DNA of 64,000 nucleotides from Rhodoferax potami (GCF_032193805.1 NZ_JAVBIK010000001.1:2129001-2193000), one strand, 5' to 3'. Counted from the first letter of the stretch, positions 10,376 to 19,327 are shown. A program made the numbers and translations. The notes: generated by a model from the sequence alone, not told the origin.

Positions 10376-12625
10376 GTGAATTCCATCTATCGGCATCGAG
10401 CCCGTATCGCGGTCACTCTGGTGCCGTTTGTTTTTGCAGTGCTTCACCTTTTAGGGGCACTGGAAATCGGCGCACTTCACCGGTTAGATAACCTCATTTA
10501 CGATGCGCGTCTTCGGTCCACGATGCCACGGACGATCGACGACCGTATCGTCATCGTCGATGTAGATGAAAAGAGTCTGGCTGAAATAGGACGCTGGCCA
10601 TGGAGTCGTGCTGTACTCGCCGACTTGGTCGATAAGCTATTTGACAAGCACGACGTAGGCCTACTTGGAGTCGATGTTGTTCTCGCTGAGCCAGACACTA
10701 GTTCAGGGCTTCAGCATCTGCGCTCGCTGGCTGCGAATGAGCTCAAAGACAATCCGGCTTTTGCCGAGCAGGTGGATCGGCTCGCACCAAGTCTTGATTT
10801 CGATGCGAGGCTTGCAACCGCTTTAACAAACAGGCCGGTAGTTCTGGGCTATTTCTTCTCTGACGCGCCGGCGTTTCGCTCGGGAGGCGCGCTGCCTGCC
10901 GCAGTTTTTACAGGGGCGGACCTTGATGGTCATTCCGTGATGGCGCCTGAGTGGTCAGCGTTCGGGGCAAACCTTGCCGTGTTCTCAAGTGCGACTCCAC
11001 TGGCGGGTCATACCAATTCTTTTACCGATGCGGACGGCGTTGTCAGGTCCTTGCCGCTCGTTGCACGCTATGGTGATGCGTACTATGAGTCTCTCTCTCT
11101 CGCCATGTTCCGTGCGCTGACAGGGGCGCCGCAGGTTAAGCCTTCATTCTCTAAAGAAAGTGTTTTGCCCAAGGCATATCGCGGCCTTGAAAGCTTGGAG
11201 CTCACTAAAGAGGGAAAGAGTCTTGTGCTGCCCGTTGACAATCGTGGCGGAGCGCTCATTTCATTCCGAGGCCCCGGCGGACCGGCTGGTGGGTCTTTTC
11301 GCTACGTGTCTGCGGTAGACGTACTTAACAACACGCTCCCCCCTGGAATGCTTCAAAACAAAATTGTGCTGCTTGGTACAACTGCGCTGGGTTTGTTTGA
11401 TATGCGGGTGACGCCGGCCGGAGAAACCTACCCTGGGGTTGAAACACATGCGAGTGTTTTGTCCTCCATGCTGGATGGGCGCTTGAAAGTAAAGCCTGAT
11501 TATGCGTTCGGGTACGAGTTCATCATGCTGTTGAGCGCCGGCTTGATGCTTGCTTTTTGTTTGCCTCTGCTTTCGGCGTTCAAAGCAGTGCTGCTGAGTT
11601 TTGCAATGCTCGTTGTATTGGTCGCCTCCAACTTCTGGCTCTACGATGAGTTTGGCTTGGCATTGCCGCTGGCGACGTCGCTGGCGATGACCGTGACTGC
11701 TTTCGCGCTGAACATGAGCTATGGATATTTTGTCGAAAGCCGTTCAAAGAGAGAGTTGGCGAACCTGTTTGGTACCTATGTACCTCCAGAGTTGGTAGAT
11801 GAAATGGTTCGGGATCCAGACAGTTACACCATGCAGGCCACCAGCCGTGAGTTGACGGTCATGTTTTGCGATATGCGTGGTTTCACACGGATGTCAGAGT
11901 CTATGGAGCCGATCCAATTGCAGTCCATGTTGACTGACATATTCAGTCGTATCACTACTGTCATCCGGGCCAACAAAGGCACAATTGACAAGTACATGGG
12001 CGACTGCGTCATGGCCTTTTGGGGGGCACCAGTCGAGGCGGTGGATCACGCCGTCTTGGCAGTTAAGTGCGCCGTGGAAATTGAGCATATGCTTCAAACA
12101 CTAAATACGGAACACCGAGCGCGAGGCGTCCCTGAGATCGGCGTCGGGATCGGCATCAATACGGGGCTCATGTGTGTCGGTGATATGGGGTCCGAGATGC
12201 GGCGCAGTTACACCGTGATTGGCGATGCAGTAAACCTTGGTTCCCGTTTGGAAGGACTGACCAAGATTTACGGCGAGAGCATCATCGTGAGTGAAACCAC
12301 AAAAGCGCTCATTCCTGAGCTCGCTTGGCAAGAGCTAGACAAGGTTAGGGTGAAGGGCAAAGAGCAGTCCGTAACGATTTGGACCCCTTGGACCCAATCC
12401 TCTGTGTCGGATGCCGCTTTAAGCGGGGAGTTGGCGTTGTGGCATGAATTCTTGGCCCACTATCGTGTGCAATCGTGGGCGGCCGCTGAGAGGGTGCTGT
12501 TGAACTTGTTGGACGTTGCCGGTACCAAACCTTTATATAGCTATTACGCTGCCCGGATCGCAAGTTTAAAACTGTTACCGTTTGATCCGGAATGGGACGG
12601 AAGCACGCAGTTCGGGTCCACTTAA
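10376..12625 (+). CDS. CHASE2-domain membrane adenylate cyclase (class III)
   Basis: Predicted membrane adenylate cyclase of 749 residues. An N-terminal membrane helix is followed by a periplasmic CHASE2 domain (LDNLIYDARLRS..., RIVIVDVDEKSLAEIGRWPW), then about three membrane helices (residues 375-455) and a class III cyclase domain (about 485-680). Metal Asps are in MFCDMRGFTRMSE and KYMGDCVMAFW. The Lys of DKYMGD and the Asp of VIGDAVNLGSRLEG favour ATP over GTP, and the transition-state Asn/Arg pair is present. The start is the GTG at 10376, because an in-frame stop lies at 10370. Its sensor domain is of the same family as that of the kinase at 6.2 kb. Confidence 0.93.
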   Translation: MNSIYRHRARIAVTLVPFVFAVLHLLGALEIGALHRLDNLIYDARLRSTMPRTIDDRIVIVDVDEKSLAEIGRWPWSRAVLADLVDKLFDKHDVGLLGVDVVLAEPDTSSGLQHLRSLAANELKDNPAFAEQVDRLAPSLDFDARLATALTNRPVVLGYFFSDAPAFRSGGALPAAVFTGADLDGHSVMAPEWSAFGANLAVFSSATPLAGHTNSFTDADGVVRSLPLVARYGDAYYESLSLAMFRALTGAPQVKPSFSKESVLPKAYRGLESLELTKEGKSLVLPVDNRGGALISFRGPGGPAGGSFRYVSAVDVLNNTLPPGMLQNKIVLLGTTALGLFDMRVTPAGETYPGVETHASVLSSMLDGRLKVKPDYAFGYEFIMLLSAGLMLAFCLPLLSAFKAVLLSFAMLVVLVASNFWLYDEFGLALPLATSLAMTVTAFALNMSYGYFVESRSKRELANLFGTYVPPELVDEMVRDPDSYTMQATSRELTVMFCDMRGFTRMSESMEPIQLQSMLTDIFSRITTVIRANKGTIDKYMGDCVMAFWGAPVEAVDHAVLAVKCAVEIEHMLQTLNTEHRARGVPEIGVGIGINTGLMCVGDMGSEMRRSYTVIGDAVNLGSRLEGLTKIYGESIIVSETTKALIPELAWQELDKVRVKGKEQSVTIWTPWTQSSVSDAALSGELALWHEFLAHYRVQSWAAAERVLLNLLDVAGTKPLYSYYAARIASLKLLPFDPEWDGSTQFGST

Positions 12626-12707
12626 AGGGATATCTGTTCCTTTTGCCGTTTAGCCGTCGTTGGCTGTTCATGCTATTTGACTATCCGAAAAAGAAAGAAG
12701 CACTTCC

Positions 12708-15128
12708 ATGAATCATTCGCAGCCGGGAGAGGGGAGTTCCTCGTTGAGTGAGCAGGCTTTTTACGACTCACAAAAGCAGCCCGTTAAAAAACGCGGAATG
12801 ACGTTCGAGGCACTGTTCTATCGGCAATTGCATCAGGTAACGGCGCGTATTCACGACACGGTCCAACTCGAGCAAATCATGCTCGAAACCAGCCAAGAGA
12901 TATGCAAACTGCTCAATGCGGATCGACTCACCTTGTACGCAGTAGCGGATGATGGTGTTTCTATAGTCTCAAAGATAAAGACAGGCCTCAATACAAGCAA
13001 GGAATTGAAGCTACCAATCTCTCCGCAAAGCCTTGCTGGTTACGCGGCCTATAGCAGGACCATCCTCAATCTGCCGGATGTATACAACGAAGAGGCGCTG
13101 CGCAAGATACACCCGTCCCTCAACTTCTTAAAAGAAGTGGACAAGCGCTCCGGCTACCGAACCAAGCAGATGATGGTTGCGCCAATTCTCGACGGTAACG
13201 TTTTGCATGGCGTTCTGCAGGTCATCAATAGCAAGAGCGACGAACCCTTCGGAGAGTTAGAACTTGATGGAGTGACAGAGCTCTGCAAAACGCTTGCCAC
13301 CGCCATCCGACAACGGGTGGCCACCCAAGAGAGTCGACCAAGACGTGAGCGCACTCGCTATGACAGTCTAGTGAATGCCGGTTTGTTGTCGGATATCGAT
13401 CTTCAACAACTTGCACAAGAAGCACGCGACGAAGGTGAACCGCTTGAGCAGCTCATCATCAGCCGCACGGGTTTGTTGCCGAGTCAGGTTGGCGCCGGTT
13501 TGGCGCAGTTTTTCGGAGTGGTCTATGAGCCGCGTAGCAGCGCTCGCATTCGTTCGGAGGCATTGCATGGGCCTCTAAAACGCGAGTTTCTCGAGGAGCA
13601 GGGCTGGGTTCCTCTTGAGGAGTCGCCTGAAGGTTTGGTGATCATGTGTCTTGACCCCGAAGCGGTAAAAGGCTCGAGAGTGGTGCCACAAGTTTTTCCG
13701 CGGATTAGCAAGTTTGCGTACCGGGTGACAACACAAATAGAGTTTATCGAGACGCTTTCGCAACTATTTGGGGCGACTGCGGACTCCAGCACAATTGATC
13801 AATTACTCGCCGATATGGACGGTGGGCCTATTGAAGATTCCGGTAATGATGAGTCACTAGAGTCTGCCGCTGCAGACAATGAACTGGTGAAGTTCGTTAA
13901 CAAAGTCATTATTGATGCCTATCATCAGAAGGTCTCGGATATACACATTGAGCCCATGCCGGGCAAATTTAAAACCGGTATCCGCTTTCGGATCGACGGA
14001 AGCCTCGTCCCTTACGTCGAGGTACCCGCCCACTTTCGCCAGGCGATGGTCACGCGCCTCAAAATTATGTGTGACCTCGATATTTCGGAGCGTCGAAAAC
14101 CTCAAGATGGGAAAATAAAATTTAAAAAGTATGGCCCGCTAGATATTGAACTTCGTGTCGCAACTATTCCCTCTGCAGGCGGGGTCGAGGATGTGGTGAT
14201 GCGGATATTGGCTGCAGGTGAACCAATACCGTTAGAAAAACTGGGTTTGACTGCGCACAATAAGACCAGACTAGAGGCAACAGTCAGCAAACCGTATGGT
14301 TTGTTTTACGTATGTGGGCCAACGGGCTCGGGAAAGACTACTACGTTGCACTCCATATTGAAGTTTCTTAACACGCCAGATACCAAGATATGGACCGCAG
14401 AGGATCCTGTAGAAATTACGCAAAAAGGTTTGCGCCAAGTCCAAATCAACAAGAAAGCCGGAATCGACTTTGCGCTGGTGATGCGGGCCTTTCTCCGTGC
14501 GGACCCGGACATCATCATGGTCGGCGAATCGCGAGATAAAGAAACCGTGTCCATGGGCGTAGAAGCCTCGTTGACCGGCCACATGGTGTTCTCCACCCTG
14601 CACACTAACTCTGCGCCCGAATCCATTACCCGCCTTTTAGATATGGGCATGGACCCCTTCAATTTTGCAGATGCCTTGCTGGGCATCTTGGCTCAACGCC
14701 TTGCCAAGAGGCTGTGCGATTGCAAGGTGGCGTATGTGCCGACTGACGATGAATTGCGGTTGTTCTGTAAAGAGTACGCCGAAGAGTTGCGGAATACGGA
14801 TGCATGGAAAAGCGATTACGAGTCGGAGACCCAAAAACTGATTCGGCAATGGATGGATGCTTATAGCGATGGCGGACCCTTAAAGCTCTACAAAGCTGTC
14901 GGCTGTGAGAAGTGCAATAAAACCGGCTACAAAGGCCGGGTGGGTCTGCATGAACTGATGGTCGCAGACGACCATCTCAAGAAGCTCATCCAAGAGCGTG
15001 CGCGAGTGGCCGAACTATTCGCTAGCGCAGTCCAAGGGGGGATGCGCACTTTAAAGATGGATGGAATGGAAAAAATCTTGATGGGCCTCACGGATCTCAA
15101 GATGGTGAGGCAAGTCTGCATCAAGTGA
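12708..15128 (+). CDS. GAF-domain GspE/PilB-type secretion/pilus ATPase
   Basis: Hexameric traffic ATPase of 806 residues, resembling those that drive type IV pilus or type II secretion assembly. An unusual N-terminal GAF domain (about residues 30-205, CKLLNADRLTLYAV..., GVLQVINSK) precedes a GspE/MshEN-type N-domain (about 215-355). The ATPase core has Walker A GPTGSGKT at 537-544, the Asp box AEDPVEI, Walker B DPDIIMVGE and the His box TGHMVFSTLHTN. The zinc-site motif is altered: a CxC (LCDCK, residues 670-672) replaces the common CxxC, and the CEKC partner is far downstream. It lies 165 bases before pilA and behind the cyclase. Confidence 0.93.
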   Translation: MNHSQPGEGSSSLSEQAFYDSQKQPVKKRGMTFEALFYRQLHQVTARIHDTVQLEQIMLETSQEICKLLNADRLTLYAVADDGVSIVSKIKTGLNTSKELKLPISPQSLAGYAAYSRTILNLPDVYNEEALRKIHPSLNFLKEVDKRSGYRTKQMMVAPILDGNVLHGVLQVINSKSDEPFGELELDGVTELCKTLATAIRQRVATQESRPRRERTRYDSLVNAGLLSDIDLQQLAQEARDEGEPLEQLIISRTGLLPSQVGAGLAQFFGVVYEPRSSARIRSEALHGPLKREFLEEQGWVPLEESPEGLVIMCLDPEAVKGSRVVPQVFPRISKFAYRVTTQIEFIETLSQLFGATADSSTIDQLLADMDGGPIEDSGNDESLESAAADNELVKFVNKVIIDAYHQKVSDIHIEPMPGKFKTGIRFRIDGSLVPYVEVPAHFRQAMVTRLKIMCDLDISERRKPQDGKIKFKKYGPLDIELRVATIPSAGGVEDVVMRILAAGEPIPLEKLGLTAHNKTRLEATVSKPYGLFYVCGPTGSGKTTTLHSILKFLNTPDTKIWTAEDPVEITQKGLRQVQINKKAGIDFALVMRAFLRADPDIIMVGESRDKETVSMGVEASLTGHMVFSTLHTNSAPESITRLLDMGMDPFNFADALLGILAQRLAKRLCDCKVAYVPTDDELRLFCKEYAEELRNTDAWKSDYESETQKLIRQWMDAYSDGGPLKLYKAVGCEKCNKTGYKGRVGLHELMVADDHLKKLIQERARVAELFASAVQGGMRTLKMDGMEKILMGLTDLKMVRQVCIK

Positions 15129-15132
15129 CGGA

Positions 15133-15190
15133 AGTGACAATCTTGTCACTCGATGCACCCAGTCTCTATCGGCGCGAGCAAAAATGTCAC
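15133..15190. promoter_or_regulatory. Possible upstream activator sites for the pilin promoter
   Basis: The perfect inverted repeat AGTGACAA-tc-TTGTCACT (15133-15150) is followed by a second TGTCAC at 15185-15190, 41 bases further on. PilR of Pseudomonas binds TGTC-containing repeats upstream of a sigma-54 pilin promoter. These sites would lie about 75-130 bases before the predicted transcription start, the normal range for such an activator. Confidence 0.45.
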
Positions 15191-15240
15191 CTTGGCAATA
15201 TGTTTTGGGTATTTGTTCACAGAATTAGACCCTTAGCGGC

Positions 15241-15257
15241 TTGGCATGAAAGCTGCA
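15241..15257 (+). promoter_or_regulatory. Sigma-54 (RpoN) promoter of pilA
   Basis: TTGGCATGAAAGCTGCA fits the -24/-12 consensus. The invariant GG and GC are separated by exactly 10 bases. Transcription would start near 15266, 27 bases before the pilin ATG. Pilin genes in Pseudomonas and relatives are known to be RpoN/PilR controlled. Confidence 0.82.
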
Positions 15258-15292
15258 CCTACTCAAGCCTCTTTTCTTAAACCGGAGTTTTT

Positions 15293-15745
15293 ATGAAGCG
15301 TTCCATTCAAAAAGGTTTTACCTTGATCGAACTGATGATCGTCGTGGCGATTATTGGTATTTTGGCTGCGGTGGCTTTGCCTGCTTATCAAGATTACACT
15401 GTGCGCGCTAAAATTACAGAGGCCACTTCTATGGCGTCTACTGCCAAAACCGCCATTGGACTTGCCTTCAATGAAGGCACTATGTATGCGTCTTCTACCG
15501 CAGACACCAACGAATCTTTTGGTTTGGCTTCGGCAACGGCCATTACCAGCAAGTATGTAACTTCAGTTACTGCTGCTTCCTCATCTACGACATCTGCGAC
15601 AGTGAGTGTAGTGATGAAGGGTACAGGGAACACTTCCGTTGATGGCGGAACTATCGTATACACAGCAACTTGCGTCCAGGGTGCCCAATGTTCTTGGGCT
15701 GTCTCTAGTACATCTATTCCTGCCAAGTTTTTGCCAAAAACTTGA
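15293..15745 (+). CDS. pilA: Type IV major pilin (prepilin)
   Basis: Type IVa prepilin of 150 residues. A short basic leader MKRSIQKG precedes the peptidase site G8/F9, then [20 protein letters not shown] with the essential Glu at mature position 5. The globular domain is Ser/Thr/Ala rich and ends with a small cysteine loop ([14 protein letters not shown]). The ribosome site CCGGAG lies at 15282-15287. It is expressed from the sigma-54 promoter at 15241 and closed by a terminator at 15767. A putative O-oligosaccharyltransferase follows, so this pilin may be glycosylated on Ser/Thr residues. Confidence 0.96.
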   Translation: MKRSIQKGFTLIELMIVVAIIGILAAVALPAYQDYTVRAKITEATSMASTAKTAIGLAFNEGTMYASSTADTNESFGLASATAITSKYVTSVTAASSSTTSATVSVVMKGTGNTSVDGGTIVYTATCVQGAQCSWAVSSTSIPAKFLPKT

Positions 15746-15766
15746 TTGATCATTAATTTGTCCTAT

Positions 15767-15796
15767 ATAAAGGCCGCATTGCGGCCTTTATTTTTA
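15767..15796 (+). terminator. Rho-independent terminator of pilA
   Basis: ATAAAGGCCGC (15767-15777) and GCGGCCTTTAT (15781-15791) form an 11-bp perfect stem with a 3-base loop, followed by TTTTAT. The next gene starts at 15798, immediately behind it. That gene may therefore depend on read-through or on a start within this hairpin region. Confidence 0.9.
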
Positions 15797-15797
15797 T

Positions 15798-17411
15798 ATG
15801 CTTAGATTGCTAACTCATGTATTGGTAATACTTTTGGCGATGGCTAGCTTTATGCAGCCATTTCATAGTATTCCTTGGCCCAGTGCGTTGAATGAAGGTG
15901 CTGCATTAGTCCTAGGATTGTTTGTATCAAGTGTTGCATTACTTCGAAATATTTCAGCAAAGATCGAAGTAACTAAATTTGAACTAGTACTGCTGCTAGT
16001 GCTTGTTGTGCACAGTGCCATTCTCTCTACTAGTGAATTTCAAAGAAGTATGCTTCCAGTGATGTTGGTCGCTGGTATTGTATTGTGCTGCCTTAAAATG
16101 CCTGCGCCGGATAATGGGGTTATCCACAGTTTGTTTGTGAGCATTTTCGTGGCGGGTGTTGCTTCCTGTCTTTTTGGGATAGGTCTTTGGCTTGGTATTT
16201 TTCAAGATTATGAGAGCTATCAAGTCTGGATGAGTCACGCTGATCCTGGTAATCCATTGATCGGCAATTTGTCCCAGCCAAATCAGATCGGAACACTTAT
16301 CTTGTGGTCGATCGTTGTCTCGCTTTATTATTTTGAACAAACCAATAAATCTGAAAGTGCGAAGAAGGTGAAGTGGGTATTGGGTGGTGGGGTGGTGTTT
16401 GCTGTCTTGTTAATGGCGATTGGTGTAGCCTTAACGCAATCCCGAACCGCATTGCTTAATATGGTTCTTATTACTTTAATTGTTTTAACATTTCGAGCCC
16501 ACTTTGATTTCCGTACGCGCGTCTTGATTGGTCTTGCTTTGGTTGTGGTTGTGGTTGTTTCAGCCAGCTTGCCATATTTAAAAAGTGCCATACTAGGGAT
16601 TGAAAATACAGCCATCATGGGAGGAAAAGCGTTTACTGACCGCCCTAGACTAATCGCATACAGCATTTTTTTGGATGCAATCTCGAATGAATGGGCTCTG
16701 GGTTATGGTGTGGGTGGAGTTGTGTTTGCAAATATCGAAAACATCCTCCCCGAGAATCCGTTGAATATGTATTTTGGTCATTCACACAATATATTCATTG
16801 ATATATTTGTATGGTTTGGTATTCCTATTGGATTGCTTGTCAGTGCTTTTGTAATATGGAGATTGTGGAGGTTGGTGATACAGGTTAAGACTAAAGAGCA
16901 GATGGCTATCCTCGGGATGTTTTCGGTTGTTCTTGTACATGCACTCCTTGAGTATCCCCTGCACTATGCTTATTTCTTGGTTCCTTGTGCTATTTTTTAT
17001 AGATTCTGTAAAGTTCCTTCATCATCTTCAGGATATCTGATCTCGACCAGTTGGATATTTTCTTGTTGGGTTTTGTCGCTGACTGTTTTTTATGTCGTGG
17101 CGAAAAATTATCTAGATGTTGAGCAGGATATTCGTCAGGCTAAACTGCAAATGGCCATTATGGGTGCTCCAGTTCCAGCGCCTCCGGATTATGAAAATAA
17201 GATTGTTGAGTTGAAGTATCTGAATGTAGCTATGCGGGCTGATGTGAAAAAGCCACTCTCGCCACACGAGAGAGCTGCGTACGACTACATAGTTGGGGTT
17301 TATCCTACGAAGTCATTTTTAAATAACTATATAAATTTACTTGTTCAGGATGGTGATCTCGCGGGAGCCCAGCTTTGGACCTTCAGGCGGGATTCGCTGT
17401 ATACGAAATAG
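15798..17411 (+). CDS. PglL/Wzy-type O-oligosaccharyltransferase (likely pilin glycosylation)
   Basis: Polytopic membrane protein of 537 residues with about ten to twelve hydrophobic segments and a soluble C-terminal tail. This layout fits the PglL_A / Wzy_C / DUF3366 family (O-antigen ligase fold). The N-terminal pattern ASFMQPFHSIPWPSALNEG is typical of PglL_A. The periplasmic loop motif GHSHNIFIDIFVWFGIP (about residues 327-343) contains the conserved His pair needed for lipid-linked glycan transfer. It sits 52 bases behind pilA, so the pilin is the likely acceptor. Its bases are much more AT-rich than those of its neighbours (22 G+C of 60 at 16741-16800), suggesting transfer or fast exchange. 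Confidence 0.85.
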   Translation: MLRLLTHVLVILLAMASFMQPFHSIPWPSALNEGAALVLGLFVSSVALLRNISAKIEVTKFELVLLLVLVVHSAILSTSEFQRSMLPVMLVAGIVLCCLKMPAPDNGVIHSLFVSIFVAGVASCLFGIGLWLGIFQDYESYQVWMSHADPGNPLIGNLSQPNQIGTLILWSIVVSLYYFEQTNKSESAKKVKWVLGGGVVFAVLLMAIGVALTQSRTALLNMVLITLIVLTFRAHFDFRTRVLIGLALVVVVVVSASLPYLKSAILGIENTAIMGGKAFTDRPRLIAYSIFLDAISNEWALGYGVGGVVFANIENILPENPLNMYFGHSHNIFIDIFVWFGIPIGLLVSAFVIWRLWRLVIQVKTKEQMAILGMFSVVLVHALLEYPLHYAYFLVPCAIFYRFCKVPSSSSGYLISTSWIFSCWVLSLTVFYVVAKNYLDVEQDIRQAKLQMAIMGAPVPAPPDYENKIVELKYLNVAMRADVKKPLSPHERAAYDYIVGVYPTKSFLNNYINLLVQDGDLAGAQLWTFRRDSLYTK

Positions 17412-17431
17412 GCCTATGATGGCTCCATCGC

Positions 17432-18970
17432 ATGTCTGGTTTGAAGTACCATCTTTCGCATCTCTCTATGAGGCTAAATTTTTGGCTCCAGTTTAAATCG
17501 CTTTGGGCTTTATATTTTTTAGGTTGTTCTGCTTTGGCAGGACAAGATATGAGCCTTCGCGAGGATTTGACTTCCTTGTCGGTAGTGCATGAGCGACTTC
17601 TGGGCGACCGTATAGCGCGCGATCTATATCGCGACCCTGATTTTTTGGATGATGCTGCCATTGCAGACTATCTCCACTCTATCTGGCAGCACTTGATGAA
17701 TGCTGCACGGCAGCGCGGAGACATTCCGGCGGAGGTGGATGCGGGCTTCGCCTGGAAGCTGCTGCAGGGCAAAGACCGCACTGTGAATGCATTCGCTTTA
17801 CCTGGCGGTTACTTTGGTATTCATCTGGGGCTTGTGGGTGTCGTTTCGTCAAAAGACGAACTTGCATCGGTCTTAGCTCATGAGCTCAGCCATGTCACGC
17901 AACGACATATCGCGCGCCTCATCAGACGGCAAAGTGAGCAAACGCCTTTGTTGGTAGGCGCGATGATCTTGGGAGCGTTAGCCGCGAGCACTAACCCAGC
18001 GGGTGCCAACGCGGTCATCGTGGGTGGGCAGGCCGTGGCTGCACAGTCGCAACTGAATTTTTCTCGCGACATGGAGCGTGAGGCTGATCGGGCAGGGTTT
18101 GAGGTGGCCACCAAGGCAGGTTTTTCGCCCGTTGCATTTGTCAGCATGTTTGAAAAGCTGCAGCTGACCAATCGAAATAACGATGCCGGGAGTTTTCCGT
18201 ATCTGCGCAGTCACCCTCTGACTACCGAGCGCATTGCCGACATGAAGTCACGAATTCCTGATGGCGTGGACAAAGTGCCTTCTGGCTCTCTTGAGCACAG
18301 CATGGTGTCGGCCAGGGCGCGTTTACTATCGAATGCGTCAGTGGATGGGCTTCGTTACTGGTATTCCGAGGCAGAGTCCGCCGCATTGTCAAAGCTCACG
18401 CCTTATCAGCGTGTCGGAGCCCTCTACGGTTCGATGCTAGCGTCCATCAAGTTACGTGATTTTGGCCGCGCTGTAGGTTATCGGGACGCTCTGCGGTTGT
18501 TGGTTGCCAATGACGATGCTGGAATGCGGCAATGGCGCTATGTGAGTGCAGAGCTGGCATTGGCTGAAGGGCGACCCGCAGCAGCTTTGGAGGCGTTAGC
18601 TCAAAAAGCGTCTCCTAAAACGCGTGCTGAGCTCTTGATGTGGGTCGGCATTCAAATACAGCTGGGCTCGGCAGATGCTGCTGCGGACGCGGCCCAGCTT
18701 TGGGTCCTCGAGCATCCGCTGGATGCGTCAATGTGGCAAGCGTTGGCGAGTGCACGGGCAGCACAGGGGCGAACAGTAGCAGCTGTGCGAGCAGAGGCCG
18801 AGGTGAATTTCGCCCAGCTTGACTACGCTGGCGCCATTGCGCGGCTAAAAGCTGCACAGGAGCTATCGAAGTCTAAGCTTGCTCCGGTCGATCACATCGA
18901 GGCGTCGATCGTCGATGTGCGTTTGCGGCAAGTTGAGCAGCTACTTCGGGAACAAGCGATCGAGCGCTGA
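17432..18970 (+). CDS. M48-family metalloprotease with TPR tail (BepA-like)
   Basis: Exported zinc metallopeptidase of 512 residues. A signal peptide (about FKSLWALYFLGCSALAGQ) is followed by an M48 domain. The zinc motif HELSHVTQRH begins near residue 150 and the third ligand region is DMEREADRAGFE. The C-terminal half is helical and repeat-rich, as in the outer-membrane quality-control protease BepA/YfgC with its TPR domain. The start is uncertain: ATG 17432, or ATG 17468, which gives a shorter and cleaner signal peptide; neither has a clear ribosome site. Its 3' end overlaps the convergent gene at 18941 by 30 bases. Confidence 0.9.
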   Translation: MSGLKYHLSHLSMRLNFWLQFKSLWALYFLGCSALAGQDMSLREDLTSLSVVHERLLGDRIARDLYRDPDFLDDAAIADYLHSIWQHLMNAARQRGDIPAEVDAGFAWKLLQGKDRTVNAFALPGGYFGIHLGLVGVVSSKDELASVLAHELSHVTQRHIARLIRRQSEQTPLLVGAMILGALAASTNPAGANAVIVGGQAVAAQSQLNFSRDMEREADRAGFEVATKAGFSPVAFVSMFEKLQLTNRNNDAGSFPYLRSHPLTTERIADMKSRIPDGVDKVPSGSLEHSMVSARARLLSNASVDGLRYWYSEAESAALSKLTPYQRVGALYGSMLASIKLRDFGRAVGYRDALRLLVANDDAGMRQWRYVSAELALAEGRPAAALEALAQKASPKTRAELLMWVGIQIQLGSADAAADAAQLWVLEHPLDASMWQALASARAAQGRTVAAVRAEAEVNFAQLDYAGAIARLKAAQELSKSKLAPVDHIEASIVDVRLRQVEQLLREQAIER

Positions 18971-19303
18971 GTTGATCACTATGCCGGCCACGGTGTATAT
19001 CAATGAACCCAACAATGCAGCGCTGAAATCCCTTACTGCAAATCCATCCAATAGGCTTGCGGCCCACCAGAACAGCGTGGCATTGATAACAAAGAGAAAA
19101 AGTCCCAATGTCAGCAAGGTAACCGGCAAGGTGAGGATTACCAAAATGGGCCGGAGGAGCGCATTGAACAGGCCTACAACCAGTGCCGCGATCAGTGCTG
19201 AGCCGAAACTCTGCACCTGTACGCCACTGTAAAAATGCGCTACCGCCAGTAAGGCGGCAGCGCATAGCAGCCATTTAAAGATAAGTTTCATGTAGCTCAG
19301 CAT
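18941..19303 (-). CDS. Small four-helix membrane protein (phage-holin superfamily IV, PF04020-like)
   Basis: Integral membrane protein of 120 residues with four hydrophobic helices: WLLCAAALLAVAHFYSGV, ALIAALVVGLFNALLRPIL, LPVTLLTLGLFLFVINATLF and FSAALLGSLIYTVAGIVIN. The central NALLRPILVILTLPVTLLTL block is the hallmark of the family named after mycobacterial holins. In most bacteria it is a chromosomal gene of unknown role, and no phage gene is near. Starts at 19303 or 19291 (MKLIF) are both possible. It is next to and in the same direction as terC, 24 bases after that gene. Confidence 0.85.
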   Translation of the reverse strand: MLSYMKLIFKWLLCAAALLAVAHFYSGVQVQSFGSALIAALVVGLFNALLRPILVILTLPVTLLTLGLFLFVINATLFWWAASLLDGFAVRDFSAALLGSLIYTVAGIVINSALDRLFPK

Positions 19304-19327
19304 AGCACTGAGCCCGCATCAGCAAGC

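Noticed and set aside
18941-19303. Prophage remnant suggested by the holin family name
   Set aside because: The family is widespread as a chromosomal membrane protein, and no other phage gene, integrase or attachment site is nearby.
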